Assembly: GCA_036307825.1 (NCBI GenBank)
Contig: JAXJWW010000081.1
Span: 1 to 38,340 of the forward strand
Length of the DNA: 38,340 nt
DNA from: RGIG9060 sp036307825
Lineage (GTDB): Bacteria; Spirochaetota; Spirochaetia; Treponematales; Treponemataceae
Direction of reading: 5' to 3'
The position numbers were made by a program, and so were the translations under genes. The notes beneath the pieces are model-generated. The model did no database searches, was not told where the DNA came from, and saw nothing but the letters and a program-made list of their open reading frames with translations. Position 1 is the stretch's first letter. Each line of letters starts with the position of its first letter. Shown here piece after piece: positions 8,361-16,481 of the stretch.

Positions 8361-9452
8361 TTAGTTTTCTTTTGCAAATTTATCCATAAAAGCGATTAAA
8401 GCTTTTACACCGTCAAGACTCATTGCGTTATAAATTGAAGCACGCATCCCACCAACAAGACGGTGTCCAGCAAGATTTACAAGTCCTGCTTTTGCTGCTT
8501 CTGCAACAAATTTTTTGTTGATTTCAGTTGCTTTATCACCATCATATTTTGTTAAGAAAGGAATATTCATAATTGAACGGCTTCCTTTTTCTGCAGTTGC
8601 GTGATAAAAATCGCTACTATCCAAGTAATCATAGAAAAGATTTGCTTTTTCGTAGTTGCGTTTTTTCATTCCTTCTGCACCACCATTATCTTTAATCCAT
8701 TGTAAAACCTTTCCCATTACATAAATTGTGTAACATGGAGGAGTGTTGTACATAGAATCTGCTTCAGCATGAATTTTATATTGAAGCATTGTAGGTGTGT
8801 TTTCTACAGGCATTGTTTCTGGAATTAAATCTTCGCGAATAATTACGAGAGTAACACCAGCTGGAGCAAGATTTTTTTGAGCACCAGCATACAAAAGACC
8901 AAATTTTGAAACATCAAGAGGTTCAGAAAGAATACAACTTGAAATGTCTGCAACCAAAGGAATATCACCTGTTTCTGGAATATATTCGTAGTGAGTTCCC
9001 ATAATTGTATTATTCAAAGTGATATGAACATAGTCATAATCACCTGTTACCTTTTCTACTTTTGGAATGTAAGAAAAGTTTTTATCATCTGAAGAAGCAA
9101 TAACATCAACGCTAAGATATTTTTTTGCTTCTGCGATAGCTTTTTTTGACCAAACACCAGTGTTGATATATGCTGCTTTTCCCTTCTTTTTAAGATTCAT
9201 TGGAACCATAGCAAATTGAGTTGAAGCTCCACCTTGCAAAAAGAGAACTTTGTAGTTTTCTGGAACATTCATAAGTTCACGAATTAAACTTTCTGTTTCT
9301 GCAATAATTGGTTCGTAAGCTTTTGAACGATGGCTCATTTCCATAACAGACTGACCTGTTCCATTGTAATCCATCATTTCTGCTGCTGCTGATTTTAAAA
9401 CTTCTTCTGGTAAACAAGAAGGTCCTGCTGAAAAGTTGTACACTCTACTCAT
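8361..9452 (-). CDS. serC: Phosphoserine aminotransferase
   Basis: 363 residues, PLP-dependent class V aminotransferase converting 3-phosphohydroxypyruvate and glutamate to O-phosphoserine. It opens with the family signature YNFSAGPSCLPEEVL, has the MSHRS phosphate-binding segment and the PLP lysine K193 in YAGAQKNLAPAG. The open frame reaches 9509, but that would overlap rex. The ATG at 9452 fits the family N-terminus and has AAGGAAAA upstream. The gap to the rex stop is 22 bp and to serA 23 bp, so all three form one operon. serB, the phosphatase that would complete the pathway, is not in the window. Confidence 0.93.
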   Translation of the reverse strand: MSRVYNFSAGPSCLPEEVLKSAAAEMMDYNGTGQSVMEMSHRSKAYEPIIAETESLIRELMNVPENYKVLFLQGGASTQFAMVPMNLKKKGKAAYINTGVWSKKAIAEAKKYLSVDVIASSDDKNFSYIPKVEKVTGDYDYVHITLNNTIMGTHYEYIPETGDIPLVADISSCILSEPLDVSKFGLLYAGAQKNLAPAGVTLVIIREDLIPETMPVENTPTMLQYKIHAEADSMYNTPPCYTIYVMGKVLQWIKDNGGAEGMKKRNYEKANLFYDYLDSSDFYHATAEKGSRSIMNIPFLTKYDGDKATEINKKFVAEAAKAGLVNLAGHRLVGGMRASIYNAMSLDGVKALIAFMDKFAKEN

Positions 9453-9474
9453 TGTATTTTCCTTTATAAAAAAA

Positions 9475-10116
9475 TTAAATTTTGGCTGATACTTTTTGAA
9501 GAGCATCAATTACCGAAATATTTTCTACACGAACTTGACCTTGTAAATTTATAAGTGCATTCGTGAAATTTACAATTCCTTTTATGCCACATTCTGCTAA
9601 GCGTCTTGCAGTTTTTGTTGCATCTTTTTCTGGAACAGCAAGAATAGCATAATCAATTTGTTCCCGCTGAATTATTTTTTCTAACATACTCATTGGATAA
9701 AGTGGAAAATGAGATTGCAAAACTTCAGTTCTATTCATACTGAAGTCAAAACCCGCTTTTATCACAAAAGTTGAAGAAACAAAGCCTTCAAAATTGATTA
9801 AAGCCGCTCCCAAAGTTCCCAAGCCAACAATACAACATTTTTTTTCTTCATCAGAAACAAAAAGTTTTGATTTTATAGCCTCTTTTAATTCCTGAATGTT
9901 GTACCCAGAACTAGACCCGCATTGAACTCCCAACAAGGAAATATCCCGACGAATTGTATCTCGAGTCCAGCCAGTTCGATGTTCTATAAGTGAAGAAGTT
10001 ACTGTTTTGGGAATATCATCTTTTTTTGAAACTTTAGCTTCTTCTTCCAACTGTTCCAAAAGACTTACCAGTTTTATAAGCCTTTGAGAAGCTGGTTTAG
10101 AAATTCCGTTAGACAT
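9475..10116 (-). CDS. rex: Redox-sensing transcriptional repressor Rex
   Basis: 213 residues, the usual Rex length. An N-terminal winged helix (about 8-75) includes the recognition segment TRDTIRRDISLLG. It is followed by GYNIQELKEAI and a Rossmann domain with GLGTLG (98-103). Further Rex hallmarks are AILAVPEKDATKTARRL and IKGIVNFTNALINL. Rex binds DNA when NAD is high and leaves it when NADH rises. A perfect Rex operator sits between the predicted transcription start and the GGAGG site, so the gene should repress itself. A second operator lies about 118 bp further upstream. Downstream are serC and serA, which would come under the same redox control. Confidence 0.92.
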   Translation of the reverse strand: MSNGISKPASQRLIKLVSLLEQLEEEAKVSKKDDIPKTVTSSLIEHRTGWTRDTIRRDISLLGVQCGSSSGYNIQELKEAIKSKLFVSDEEKKCCIVGLGTLGAALINFEGFVSSTFVIKAGFDFSMNRTEVLQSHFPLYPMSMLEKIIQREQIDYAILAVPEKDATKTARRLAECGIKGIVNFTNALINLQGQVRVENISVIDALQKVSAKI

Positions 10117-10141
10117 TCATCCTCCAAAACACAACTACCAT

Positions 10142-10159
10142 TTGTGAAAATTTTCACAA
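10142..10159. promoter_or_regulatory. Rex operator O1
   Basis: TTGTGAAAATTTTCACAA, a perfect palindrome identical to the known Rex consensus TTGTGAA-N4-TTCACAA. It lies just downstream of the rex -10 box and predicted start, where bound Rex would block RNA polymerase. Confidence 0.88.
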
Positions 10160-10171
10160 TACTATATAAAT

Positions 10172-10200
10172 ATGATAAAATAACGGAATGAAATCGTCAA
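10172..10200 (-). promoter_or_regulatory. rex-serC-serA promoter
   Basis: Minus strand TTGACG (10200-10195), a 17-nt spacer, TATCAT (10177-10172). Predicted start near 10165, giving a leader of roughly 48 nt that contains operator O1 and GGAGG. Confidence 0.7.
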
Positions 10201-10259
10201 GGAAAATAATTTTTTTTAGGCTGGTTTTCGGTAATTTTGCAAAAATCCCATCACTTTTC

Positions 10260-10277
10260 TTGTGAATTTTTTCACAA
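10260..10277. promoter_or_regulatory. Rex operator O2
   Basis: TTGTGAATTTTTTCACAA, again an exact match to TTGTGAA-N4-TTCACAA. It lies 60 bp upstream of the rex -35 box and 33 bp beyond the stop of the rhomboid-like gene. It may act with O1 by looping; the centres are 118 bp apart. Confidence 0.8.
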
Positions 10278-10310
10278 CTATAACAATATGACTTTAGCAA
10301 ATATTTTTCA

Positions 10311-10898
10311 TTATCGCTTTGAATTTAAGGATAAAATTCCCACAAGTGAACCTACCAAAGCTCCAGCAAAATGGCAAAATATCACTAATGAATTAGAAGA
10401 AAAGATAGAAATAATTTCACAAGCAAAATAGATTAAAGCTAAAAGAATATACGAAAACGGTAAATCTTTTTTATCAATTGAAGAATATAATAGAAGAATT
10501 AAAAGCAAACAAACAATTCCGCTTGTTCCAACCATAGAAAAATTACTAAAACAAACGCAAATTACACCAGCAAACAAAACAGAAACAAATAATATTAATG
10601 ACAAAACTGACTTTCCAAAAACTTGCTCTACTTTTGGGCATAAAAACAAAATGAAAACTAAATTTTTAGCAAGATTATTCCAATCTGAAAATCCCAATGG
10701 ATATAAAATCAACTTGAAATAATCTGACAAAGATTTAAAGTTAAAAGGATTTTGCCCAGAAACACAAGTTGGACAAGAAAAAAAACTTTGCAATTCCGGA
10801 ATTGATTTTGATAAAATCCCTGATAAAAAACAAAATAAAACCAAAATCAAAGTAACTGGAGAATCAAAAGTAATTTTTAAGTTTTTTCTTGTAGCCAT
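10311..10898 (-). CDS. Rhomboid-family intramembrane protein
   Basis: 195 residues, about six hydrophobic segments, no signal peptide. The rhomboid (S54) catalytic pair appears to be present: S126 in MVGTSGIV (G-x-S-G) and H176 in CHFAGALVGSLVG, each inside a hydrophobic helix at the expected place. LAKNLVFILFLCPKVEQVFG resembles the conserved HxxxN-x-x-x-L...FG-x-x-x-E segment, with the first His replaced. If active, it would cut transmembrane substrates; a pseudoprotease is possible because helix 2 is degenerate. It starts 14 bp after exoA ends, so it is likely co-transcribed. The ribosome-binding site is weak (AGAAAGA). Confidence 0.72.
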   Translation of the reverse strand: MATRKNLKITFDSPVTLILVLFCFLSGILSKSIPELQSFFSCPTCVSGQNPFNFKSLSDYFKLILYPLGFSDWNNLAKNLVFILFLCPKVEQVFGKSVLSLILFVSVLFAGVICVCFSNFSMVGTSGIVCLLLILLLYSSIDKKDLPFSYILLALIYFACEIISIFSSNSLVIFCHFAGALVGSLVGILSLNSKR

Positions 10899-10912
10899 TC
10901 TTTCTAAAATTC

Positions 10913-11677
10913 CTATACATCAAGTTCAATTTTTACAGGACAATGGTCTGAGCCCATAACATCAGATAAAATTGTACTAGATTTTACTTTATCTACAAAA
11001 CCTTCGTTTACACATTGATAATCAATCCGCCATCCGATGTTTTTTTCTCTTGCGTGAAAGCGATAACTCCACCAAGTATATTGTTGTGGTTCAGAACAAA
11101 ACTTTCTAAAAACATCTACATATCCAGAAGTTGTAAATTTATCCATCCATTCTCGTTCTTCTGGCAAATATCCCGGATTTTTTTCGTTGGATTTAGGATT
11201 TGCCAAGTCGATAGGCTTGTGTGCAATATTGTAATCGCCACAAAGTACGATATTTTTTCCGTTTTTTACAAGATTATCACAATATGCCAAAACTGAATCA
11301 CAAAAAGCTAATTTGTAATCTAATCTTGCTCCAGCATCTTGACTATTTGGAAAATAAGCACTTATCACTACAGTTGAACCAAAAGTACAAGCGATAAGAC
11401 GACCTTCATCATCAAACCTTTCATCATTCATAATATCAACTGAATCTGGCTGAACTTTTGAATAAATCGCAGTTCCTGAATATCCTGCTTTTTTTGCACT
11501 GGCAAAGAAAGATTTGTATCCTAAAGGATTTAATAATTCATCTGAAAGTTGAGTTGGATTTGCCTTTGTTTCTTGAATACAAACTACATCAGCATTTGTG
11601 TTTGTAAGCCATTCAACAAAACCTTTTTTTTCAACTGCTCTAATTCCATTAACATTCCAAGAAATAACACTTAACAT
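10913..11677 (-). CDS. exoA: Exodeoxyribonuclease III / AP endonuclease
   Basis: 254 residues of the exonuclease III (Xth/ExoA) family in the EEP superfamily. Visible residues: ISWNVNG at the N-terminus, metal-binding E36 in IQETKA, GYSGTAIYSK, GDYNIAHKPIDL, GWRIDY and the C-terminal SDHCPV with the catalytic Asp-His. It cuts DNA at abasic sites and trims 3' ends in base-excision repair. It heads a two-gene unit with the rhomboid-like gene and is divergent from clpS. There is no Shine-Dalgarno. A TATACT box lies 7 bp before the ATG, so this mRNA may also be nearly leaderless. Confidence 0.93.
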   Translation of the reverse strand: MLSVISWNVNGIRAVEKKGFVEWLTNTNADVVCIQETKANPTQLSDELLNPLGYKSFFASAKKAGYSGTAIYSKVQPDSVDIMNDERFDDEGRLIACTFGSTVVISAYFPNSQDAGARLDYKLAFCDSVLAYCDNLVKNGKNIVLCGDYNIAHKPIDLANPKSNEKNPGYLPEEREWMDKFTTSGYVDVFRKFCSEPQQYTWWSYRFHAREKNIGWRIDYQCVNEGFVDKVKSSTILSDVMGSDHCPVKIELDV

Positions 11678-11684
11678 GGAAGTT

Positions 11685-11690
11685 AGTATA
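11685..11690 (-). promoter_or_regulatory. Possible -10 box of exoA
   Basis: Minus-strand TATACT, 7 bp from the exoA ATG, with no clear -35 (TAGCAG at a 17-nt spacing). It would start transcription within a base or two of the ATG. Confidence 0.35.
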
Positions 11691-11708
11691 CTATTTTTTT
11701 TAAAAAAC

Positions 11709-11717
11709 TGCTATAAT
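11709..11717 (+). promoter_or_regulatory. Extended -10 promoter of clpS-clpA-aat
   Basis: TGC-TATAAT, a perfect -10 with the TGn extension; no good -35 is seen, as is common for extended -10 promoters. Predicted start near 11724. Confidence 0.65.
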
Positions 11718-11757
11718 ATATATAAGAATTGAATTCGTATTTTATATGGAAAAGAAA

Positions 11758-12069
11758 ATGAGTTTTAATACACAACTTGGAAATAACTGGGAATTAGATA
11801 CAACAGAAGAAATTGACGAACCTTCAATGTTCAAAGTGATTCTTTACAATGATGATTTTACAACTAAAGAATTTGTTGTAGAAATTCTCGTTATTATCTT
11901 TCATAAATCTGAAGCAGAAGCAAACAACCTAATGGAAACTGTGCACAAAAAAGGTTCTGCTGTAGTGGGAGTTTACACTTACGACATCGCTTGTACTCGA
12001 GCACAAATGACAATGAATAGCGCAAGAGTAAATGGTTTTCCTTTAAGATGTGAAGTTGTACAAGAATAA
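11758..12069 (+). CDS. clpS: ClpS, N-degron adaptor for ClpA
   Basis: About 103 residues. The ClpS fold is shown by MFKVILYNDDFTTKEFVVEIL (the NDD-x-T segment lines the N-degron pocket), ANNLMETVHKKGSAVVGVYTYDIA (with the conserved His and Gly) and the C-terminal RCEV. ClpS binds proteins with N-terminal Leu, Phe, Trp or Tyr and hands them to ClpA. I prefer the ATG at 11758, because the purine-rich GGAAAAG just before it can serve as ribosome-binding site. An in-frame ATG at 11746 would add MEKK. clpA begins 34 bp downstream, and aat follows. Confidence 0.9.
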   Translation: MSFNTQLGNNWELDTTEEIDEPSMFKVILYNDDFTTKEFVVEILVIIFHKSEAEANNLMETVHKKGSAVVGVYTYDIACTRAQMTMNSARVNGFPLRCEVVQE

Positions 12070-12103
12070 AATTCAAAATTGATAAAACAAAAGGAATATT
12101 TTA

Positions 12104-14452
12104 ATGAAGTTTAGTTCAAATACAAAAAAACTTTTAGACAACGCAGTAAAAAACGCAAAAGAAAAAAATCACGAATTTGTCACTCCTGAACATATTTTAT
12201 TTACTGCTTTAACTTTTAAAGAAATAAAAATGATTTTGTACACTTGTGGCGCAGACCTAAATTACCTTTCTGAAAGCTTACAAACTTTTTTGAACGAAAA
12301 AATCCCAACTGTAGAAAATCAAGACCCTGTACAATCTTTCTCTTTTAACTCCGTTCTTGAACGAGCTGTTTTACATGGACTTTCTGCTGAAAAAAAACAA
12401 ATCGAACTATCAGATATTTTAGTCAGTATATATGAAGAAAATCAAAATCACGGAAGTTATTTTTTAAAGAAAAGCGGAATTACTCACTTAGGTCTTTTAG
12501 AAGCAATCACTTGTAACGCCGTAATTTCTTCAGATTCTGATGAAAATACTGAAAATTCTAACGAAGATTCTGAATACGAAGATAAAGTTCAAGACACAAA
12601 TGAATGGAATGAACTTCAAAATGACACCGAAGAAACAGAAAAAGAAGATTTTCCTAAAAATAAAAAGAAAACTTTCTTAGAACGATTTACTCGAAATCTC
12701 ACAGAAGAAGCAGAAAAAGGACTTTTAGAACCTTTAATTTCAAGACAAGAAGAAATTGAACATACAATTCAAATTTTATGTCGCCGAAGAAAAAACAATC
12801 CTATTCATGTTGGAGAAGCAGGAGTGGGAAAAACGGCCATAACAGAAGGTTTAGCACAAAAAATTGTTGCAAAAGAAGTTCCAGAACTTTTGCAGGATTA
12901 CACAATTTATTCTTTGGATTTAGGAGCCCTTCTTGCTGGAACAAAATTCCGTGGAGATTTTGAAGAAAGAATAAAACGAATTACAGACGAACTTCAAAAG
13001 AAAGAAAAAGTCATTTTATTCATTGATGAAATTCACATGCTTGTAGGAGCAGGAAGTGGAAATAGCGGAAATGTGGATGCATCAAATTTACTAAAGCCAA
13101 TTTTAGCTGCAGGAAAAATTCGCTGTATCGGTTCTACAACTCATTCTGAATACGCCAAAACTTTTGAAAAAGACAGGGCCTTAGAACGACGATTTCAAAA
13201 AATCACAATTGAAGAACCAAGCATAGAGGATACAATTTTAATTGTACAAGGACTGTTACCTCGCTATCAAGAATTTCACAAAGTAAAATACACAGAAAAA
13301 GCAATTTTGGAAGCAGTAAATCTTTCTGTAAAATTTTTAACCGAACGCAAACTTCCAGATAAAGCTATCGATGTAATTGACGAAGCAGGAAGTTTTGCAA
13401 AACTCAATTTGAAAACTCAAGAAAATCAAGAAGAAATTCAAGTTGATGAATCTGTAATTCAAAAAGTAATTGCAAAAATGGCAAAGGTTCCAGAAAAAAC
13501 AGTTTCTGCCACAGAAAAAGACAAATTACAAAATCTTGAACCAGAACTAAAATCAAAAATTTTTGCACAAGACAAGGCTGTGGAAGCAGTTTGTAAAGCG
13601 GTAAAAAAAGCCAGAGCAGGATTTAGAAATCCAGAAAAACCTATCGCAAGTTTTTTATTCGCAGGACCTACGGGAGTTGGAAAAACTGAACTTGCAAAAA
13701 TTTTGGCACAAAATCTTGATTCAAAACTCCTACGCTTTGATATGAGCGAATATCAAGAAAAACATACAGTCAGTAGAATGATTGGTTCTCCTCCAGGTTA
13801 TGTTGGATTTGAAGATGGAGGACTTTTAACTGATTCCGTTAGAAAAAATCCAAATTCAGTTATTCTTTTTGACGAAATTGAAAAAGCTCATCCTGATATT
13901 TATAATCTACTTTTGCAAATTATGGACTACGGATTTTTAACTGATAACCAAGGGAAAAAAGCGGATTTTAGAAATTCCATAATCATTATGACAAGTAACG
14001 CAGGCGCAAGTGAAATTGGAAAATCTCAAATTGGATTTGGAGACAATATTCAAACAGAATCCGTAATTGACGAACAAGTTGCAAAAATCTTCACACCAGA
14101 ATTTAGAAACAGATTAGACGCTGTAATTCATTTTGCACATCTTGAAAAATCTGACATTCTAAATGTTGTAAAAAAAGAATTATCACTTTTGCAAAACCAA
14201 TTAAAAGAAAAAAATATCACTTTGGAATACACAGATTCTTGCTTAGATTTTTTAGCAGAAAAAGGATATTCAAAAGAATTTGGAGCAAGAAATATTGCAC
14301 GAACTGTAGAAAATTACATTTCAGCAAACCTTGTTGACGAGGTTTTATTCGGAAAACTTTCTCAAGGCGGAAAAGTAATTTGTGACTCAGATAAAAATCC
14401 AGATTCAGATAAAAACTCAAACGGAATAATTTTTAGATATGAAACGCTATAG
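12104..14452 (+). CDS. clpA: ClpA-type AAA+ unfoldase of the ClpAP protease
   Basis: 782 residues with the ClpA layout: N-domain (about 1-140), an acidic linker, D1 with Walker A GEAGVGKTA and Walker B VILFIDEIH, then D2 with GPTGVGKTE and VILFDEIEKAH. There is no M-domain coiled coil between D1 and D2, which argues for ClpA over ClpB or ClpC. The ClpP-docking loop reads IGF (in GKSQIGFGDN). The linker at about 145-188 is unusual: long, full of Asp, Glu, Ser and Asn. ClpA unfolds ClpS-delivered substrates into ClpP, which is not in this window. The start has AAGGAA upstream. The 3' end overlaps aat by 14 bp. Confidence 0.93.
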   Translation: MKFSSNTKKLLDNAVKNAKEKNHEFVTPEHILFTALTFKEIKMILYTCGADLNYLSESLQTFLNEKIPTVENQDPVQSFSFNSVLERAVLHGLSAEKKQIELSDILVSIYEENQNHGSYFLKKSGITHLGLLEAITCNAVISSDSDENTENSNEDSEYEDKVQDTNEWNELQNDTEETEKEDFPKNKKKTFLERFTRNLTEEAEKGLLEPLISRQEEIEHTIQILCRRRKNNPIHVGEAGVGKTAITEGLAQKIVAKEVPELLQDYTIYSLDLGALLAGTKFRGDFEERIKRITDELQKKEKVILFIDEIHMLVGAGSGNSGNVDASNLLKPILAAGKIRCIGSTTHSEYAKTFEKDRALERRFQKITIEEPSIEDTILIVQGLLPRYQEFHKVKYTEKAILEAVNLSVKFLTERKLPDKAIDVIDEAGSFAKLNLKTQENQEEIQVDESVIQKVIAKMAKVPEKTVSATEKDKLQNLEPELKSKIFAQDKAVEAVCKAVKKARAGFRNPEKPIASFLFAGPTGVGKTELAKILAQNLDSKLLRFDMSEYQEKHTVSRMIGSPPGYVGFEDGGLLTDSVRKNPNSVILFDEIEKAHPDIYNLLLQIMDYGFLTDNQGKKADFRNSIIIMTSNAGASEIGKSQIGFGDNIQTESVIDEQVAKIFTPEFRNRLDAVIHFAHLEKSDILNVVKKELSLLQNQLKEKNITLEYTDSCLDFLAEKGYSKEFGARNIARTVENYISANLVDEVLFGKLSQGGKVICDSDKNPDSDKNSNGIIFRYETL

Positions 14453-15173
14453 TTCAAAAAATACAAATTTTCCATATCTTAATATAAATGAATATTTTGA
14501 ATTTCCTGATTTAGAAGAAGATTCTGAAGGAATCGTTTGTGTAGGCGGTAATCTTTCCCCTGGGATGTTGATTTCTGCATATTTACAAGGAATTTTCCCT
14601 TGGTATTCCCAAAATGAACCAATCTTATGGTGGAGCCCAGACCCAAGATTTGTACTTCTTCCAGAAGAATTTCATATACCAAAAAGTTTACAAAAATTCA
14701 TAAAAAGAAATGATAAATTACTTTTAAAAGATGATAAAAATGCCTTTACATTTACAACTGACTGCGCCTTTGAACAAGTAATCACATACTGCTCTTCAGT
14801 TGACAGAAAAGACCAAGATGGAACTTGGATTTTGCAAGAAATGATAGACGCATATTGCGACTTACACGAACTTGGATTTGCTCACTCCTACGAAACTTGG
14901 CAAAATGGAAAATTAGTTGGTGGATTTTACGGTGTTGAAATTGGAAAAATCTTTTTTGGAGAATCTATGTTTGCCCTTGTTCCAGAAGCAAGCAAAGTTG
15001 CCTTTGTAAGATTTGTAAAAGATTTTGAAAATCGCGGAGGAAAACTAATTGATTCCCAAGTTTATACAGATAACATTGCTCGTTTTGGAGGAAAAAATAT
15101 TTCAAGACAGGCATTTTTAAAACTAGAAAGCAAATATTTGAAAGATGAAAGAATTTGTTTTATGCAAGACTAG
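14439..15173 (+). CDS. aat: Leucyl/phenylalanyl-tRNA-protein transferase
   Basis: 244 residues. Conserved Aat segments: GGNLSPGMLISAYLQGIFPWY, WWSPDPRFVL, GTWILQEMIDAYCDLHELG, the SYETW-x-x-G-x-L-x-GG-x-YGV-x-x-G run, and FFGESMFA. The enzyme transfers Leu or Phe from tRNA onto proteins with N-terminal Arg or Lys, making primary N-degrons that ClpS recognises. It overlaps the end of clpA by 14 bp, implying translational coupling, so one transcript makes the degron, the reader and the unfoldase. The stop lies 14 bp inside the 3' end of the convergent HD-GYP gene. Confidence 0.93.
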   Translation: MKRYSSKNTNFPYLNINEYFEFPDLEEDSEGIVCVGGNLSPGMLISAYLQGIFPWYSQNEPILWWSPDPRFVLLPEEFHIPKSLQKFIKRNDKLLLKDDKNAFTFTTDCAFEQVITYCSSVDRKDQDGTWILQEMIDAYCDLHELGFAHSYETWQNGKLVGGFYGVEIGKIFFGESMFALVPEASKVAFVRFVKDFENRGGKLIDSQVYTDNIARFGGKNISRQAFLKLESKYLKDERICFMQD

Positions 15174-16377
15174 CGTATTTTTCTGCTAATCGACCAGTTT
15201 CATCAAGAGCTATTTCTGCAATATCTGATTTTATTTTAGGCAAAACGCTAATAATATCTGGATCAAATTGAACACCTGCAAGAGGAGTGATAATTTCGTA
15301 GGCCTTATCAATATCATATCCATCTTTGTAAGGACGCTTAGATAACAAAGCATCTAAAACATCCGCAGTACTAATAATTCTTGCGCACAAAGGAATATTT
15401 CTTCCCGAAAGTCCATCCGGATAACCTTTCCCATTCCACCATTCATGATGATGTAAAGCAACATCTCTAGCAATTTTAATATATTCAACATCTTCAATGC
15501 TAGACATATTATCTCTAATGAGATGATCCCCCATAAGAGGATGTTGTTTTACCAAATTAAATTCTTCTGGAGTTAAAACTGTTTTTTTACACAAAATCGC
15601 ATCGGGAATTGCTATCTTTCCTAAATCGTGTAAAGGAGCTGCAGCAACAATTCTCGATATATTTTCTGAAGTTAAATACGATTTAAATCTATCTATCTTT
15701 CTAAGTTCTTCGCAAATCAATTTTACATAAGCACTTATTCTTTTAATATGATGCCCAGTTGTAGAATCTTTAGCTTCAACAAGATTTGCAAATCCACTTA
15801 TCAAATTTAATTGAATATTGTGAACTTGTTTATTTCGTCTGTAGTTATCAAGTAAAAATCCCTTTGCAACCCAAATAAAAGCAAAATCGACCAAACACCA
15901 AATCAAAAATTCAATGGTCATACTAAAAAATTTTACAGAAAACCATTCCAAATTACCAGAACGGAATCTTAAACTAACAGCCATAACGATAAAACTTAAT
16001 GCAGTTACAAAAAAGTTAAATCTAAAACTATAGTAAAGAGCCGCAAGAAGAGGAATAACCAAATATCCTAGATTAAAATCTACTCCAGGAATTATCGATA
16101 GATAGAAAATAAATATTTCAAAGAAAATAAAGAAAACATATTTTAGAAAAAACTTTTGAGGAAATAATCTTGTTAAAATAAATACAAAAATTGTAAGTAT
16201 AATAATAGAAATTGAAAAAATGATAAGACCTTTTTCGTCAACTGAAAAAATACCAAGTTTATTACACAAAAAAATAATTGGACCAACAATACAAAAAAGT
16301 GGTAAAAGTTTTGAGATTAACCTATTAACTTTTTTTTCATTTTCTAAAAAATAACTTTCTAATCTACTTGAAAACAT
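15160..16377 (-). CDS. Membrane HD-GYP domain protein (probable c-di-GMP phosphodiesterase)
   Basis: 405 residues from the ATG at 16377. The N-terminal half has about six hydrophobic segments (residues 20-175) with no recognised sensor domain. The C-terminal half is a full HD-GYP domain: TGHHIKR (about 207), the HD pair at 250-251 in PLHDLGKIAIPD, HHHEWWNGKGYPDGL with GYP at 318-320, and RIISTADVLDAL. HD-GYP enzymes hydrolyse cyclic di-GMP; the membrane part probably senses a signal. A TTG start at 16434 would add 19 residues but is unlikely, since a TTGCGC-17-TACAAT promoter ends six bases before the ATG. Its 3' end overlaps aat by 14 bp, tail to tail. Confidence 0.88.
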   Translation of the reverse strand: MFSSRLESYFLENEKKVNRLISKLLPLFCIVGPIIFLCNKLGIFSVDEKGLIIFSISIIILTIFVFILTRLFPQKFFLKYVFFIFFEIFIFYLSIIPGVDFNLGYLVIPLLAALYYSFRFNFFVTALSFIVMAVSLRFRSGNLEWFSVKFFSMTIEFLIWCLVDFAFIWVAKGFLLDNYRRNKQVHNIQLNLISGFANLVEAKDSTTGHHIKRISAYVKLICEELRKIDRFKSYLTSENISRIVAAAPLHDLGKIAIPDAILCKKTVLTPEEFNLVKQHPLMGDHLIRDNMSSIEDVEYIKIARDVALHHHEWWNGKGYPDGLSGRNIPLCARIISTADVLDALLSKRPYKDGYDIDKAYEIITPLAGVQFDPDIISVLPKIKSDIAEIALDETGRLAEKYASLA

Positions 16378-16383
16378 AACTTT

Positions 16384-16412
16384 ATTGTAAAACTTTATCA
16401 CTATATGCGCAA
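16384..16412 (-). promoter_or_regulatory. Promoter of the HD-GYP gene, predicted leaderless
   Basis: Minus strand TTGCGC (16412-16407), 17-nt spacer, TACAAT (16389-16384), six bases (AAAGTT), ATG. No Shine-Dalgarno. Same geometry as the promoters at 5023-5051 and 5147-5175. Confidence 0.55.
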
Positions 16413-16440
16413 TAAAAAAATAACATTTTTTCAAAAAAAC

Positions 16441-16469
16441 TTGACCGAATAAAAAGTTTTTGCTAAACT
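16441..16469 (+). promoter_or_regulatory. tRNA-Ala promoter
   Basis: TTGACC (16441-16446), a 17-nt spacer, TAAACT (16464-16469), 12 bp before the mature tRNA 5' end. Confidence 0.7.
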
Positions 16470-16481
16470 TTATCTAGTTAT

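Noticed and set aside
10237..10431. A plus-strand frame of 64 codons just after Rex operator O2
   Set aside because: It runs antisense to the 3' end of the rhomboid-like gene, has no ribosome-binding site and its protein looks random; the minus-strand gene explains the DNA.
12104..14452. ClpC or ClpB instead of ClpA
   Set aside because: There is no coiled-coil M-domain, and clpS and aat flank the gene; the IGF loop alone does not separate ClpA from ClpC.
16378..16434. TTG start adding 19 residues to the HD-GYP protein
   Set aside because: The extension covers the TTGCGC-17-TACAAT promoter and would place the start close to the tRNA promoter; the ATG at 16377 fits better.
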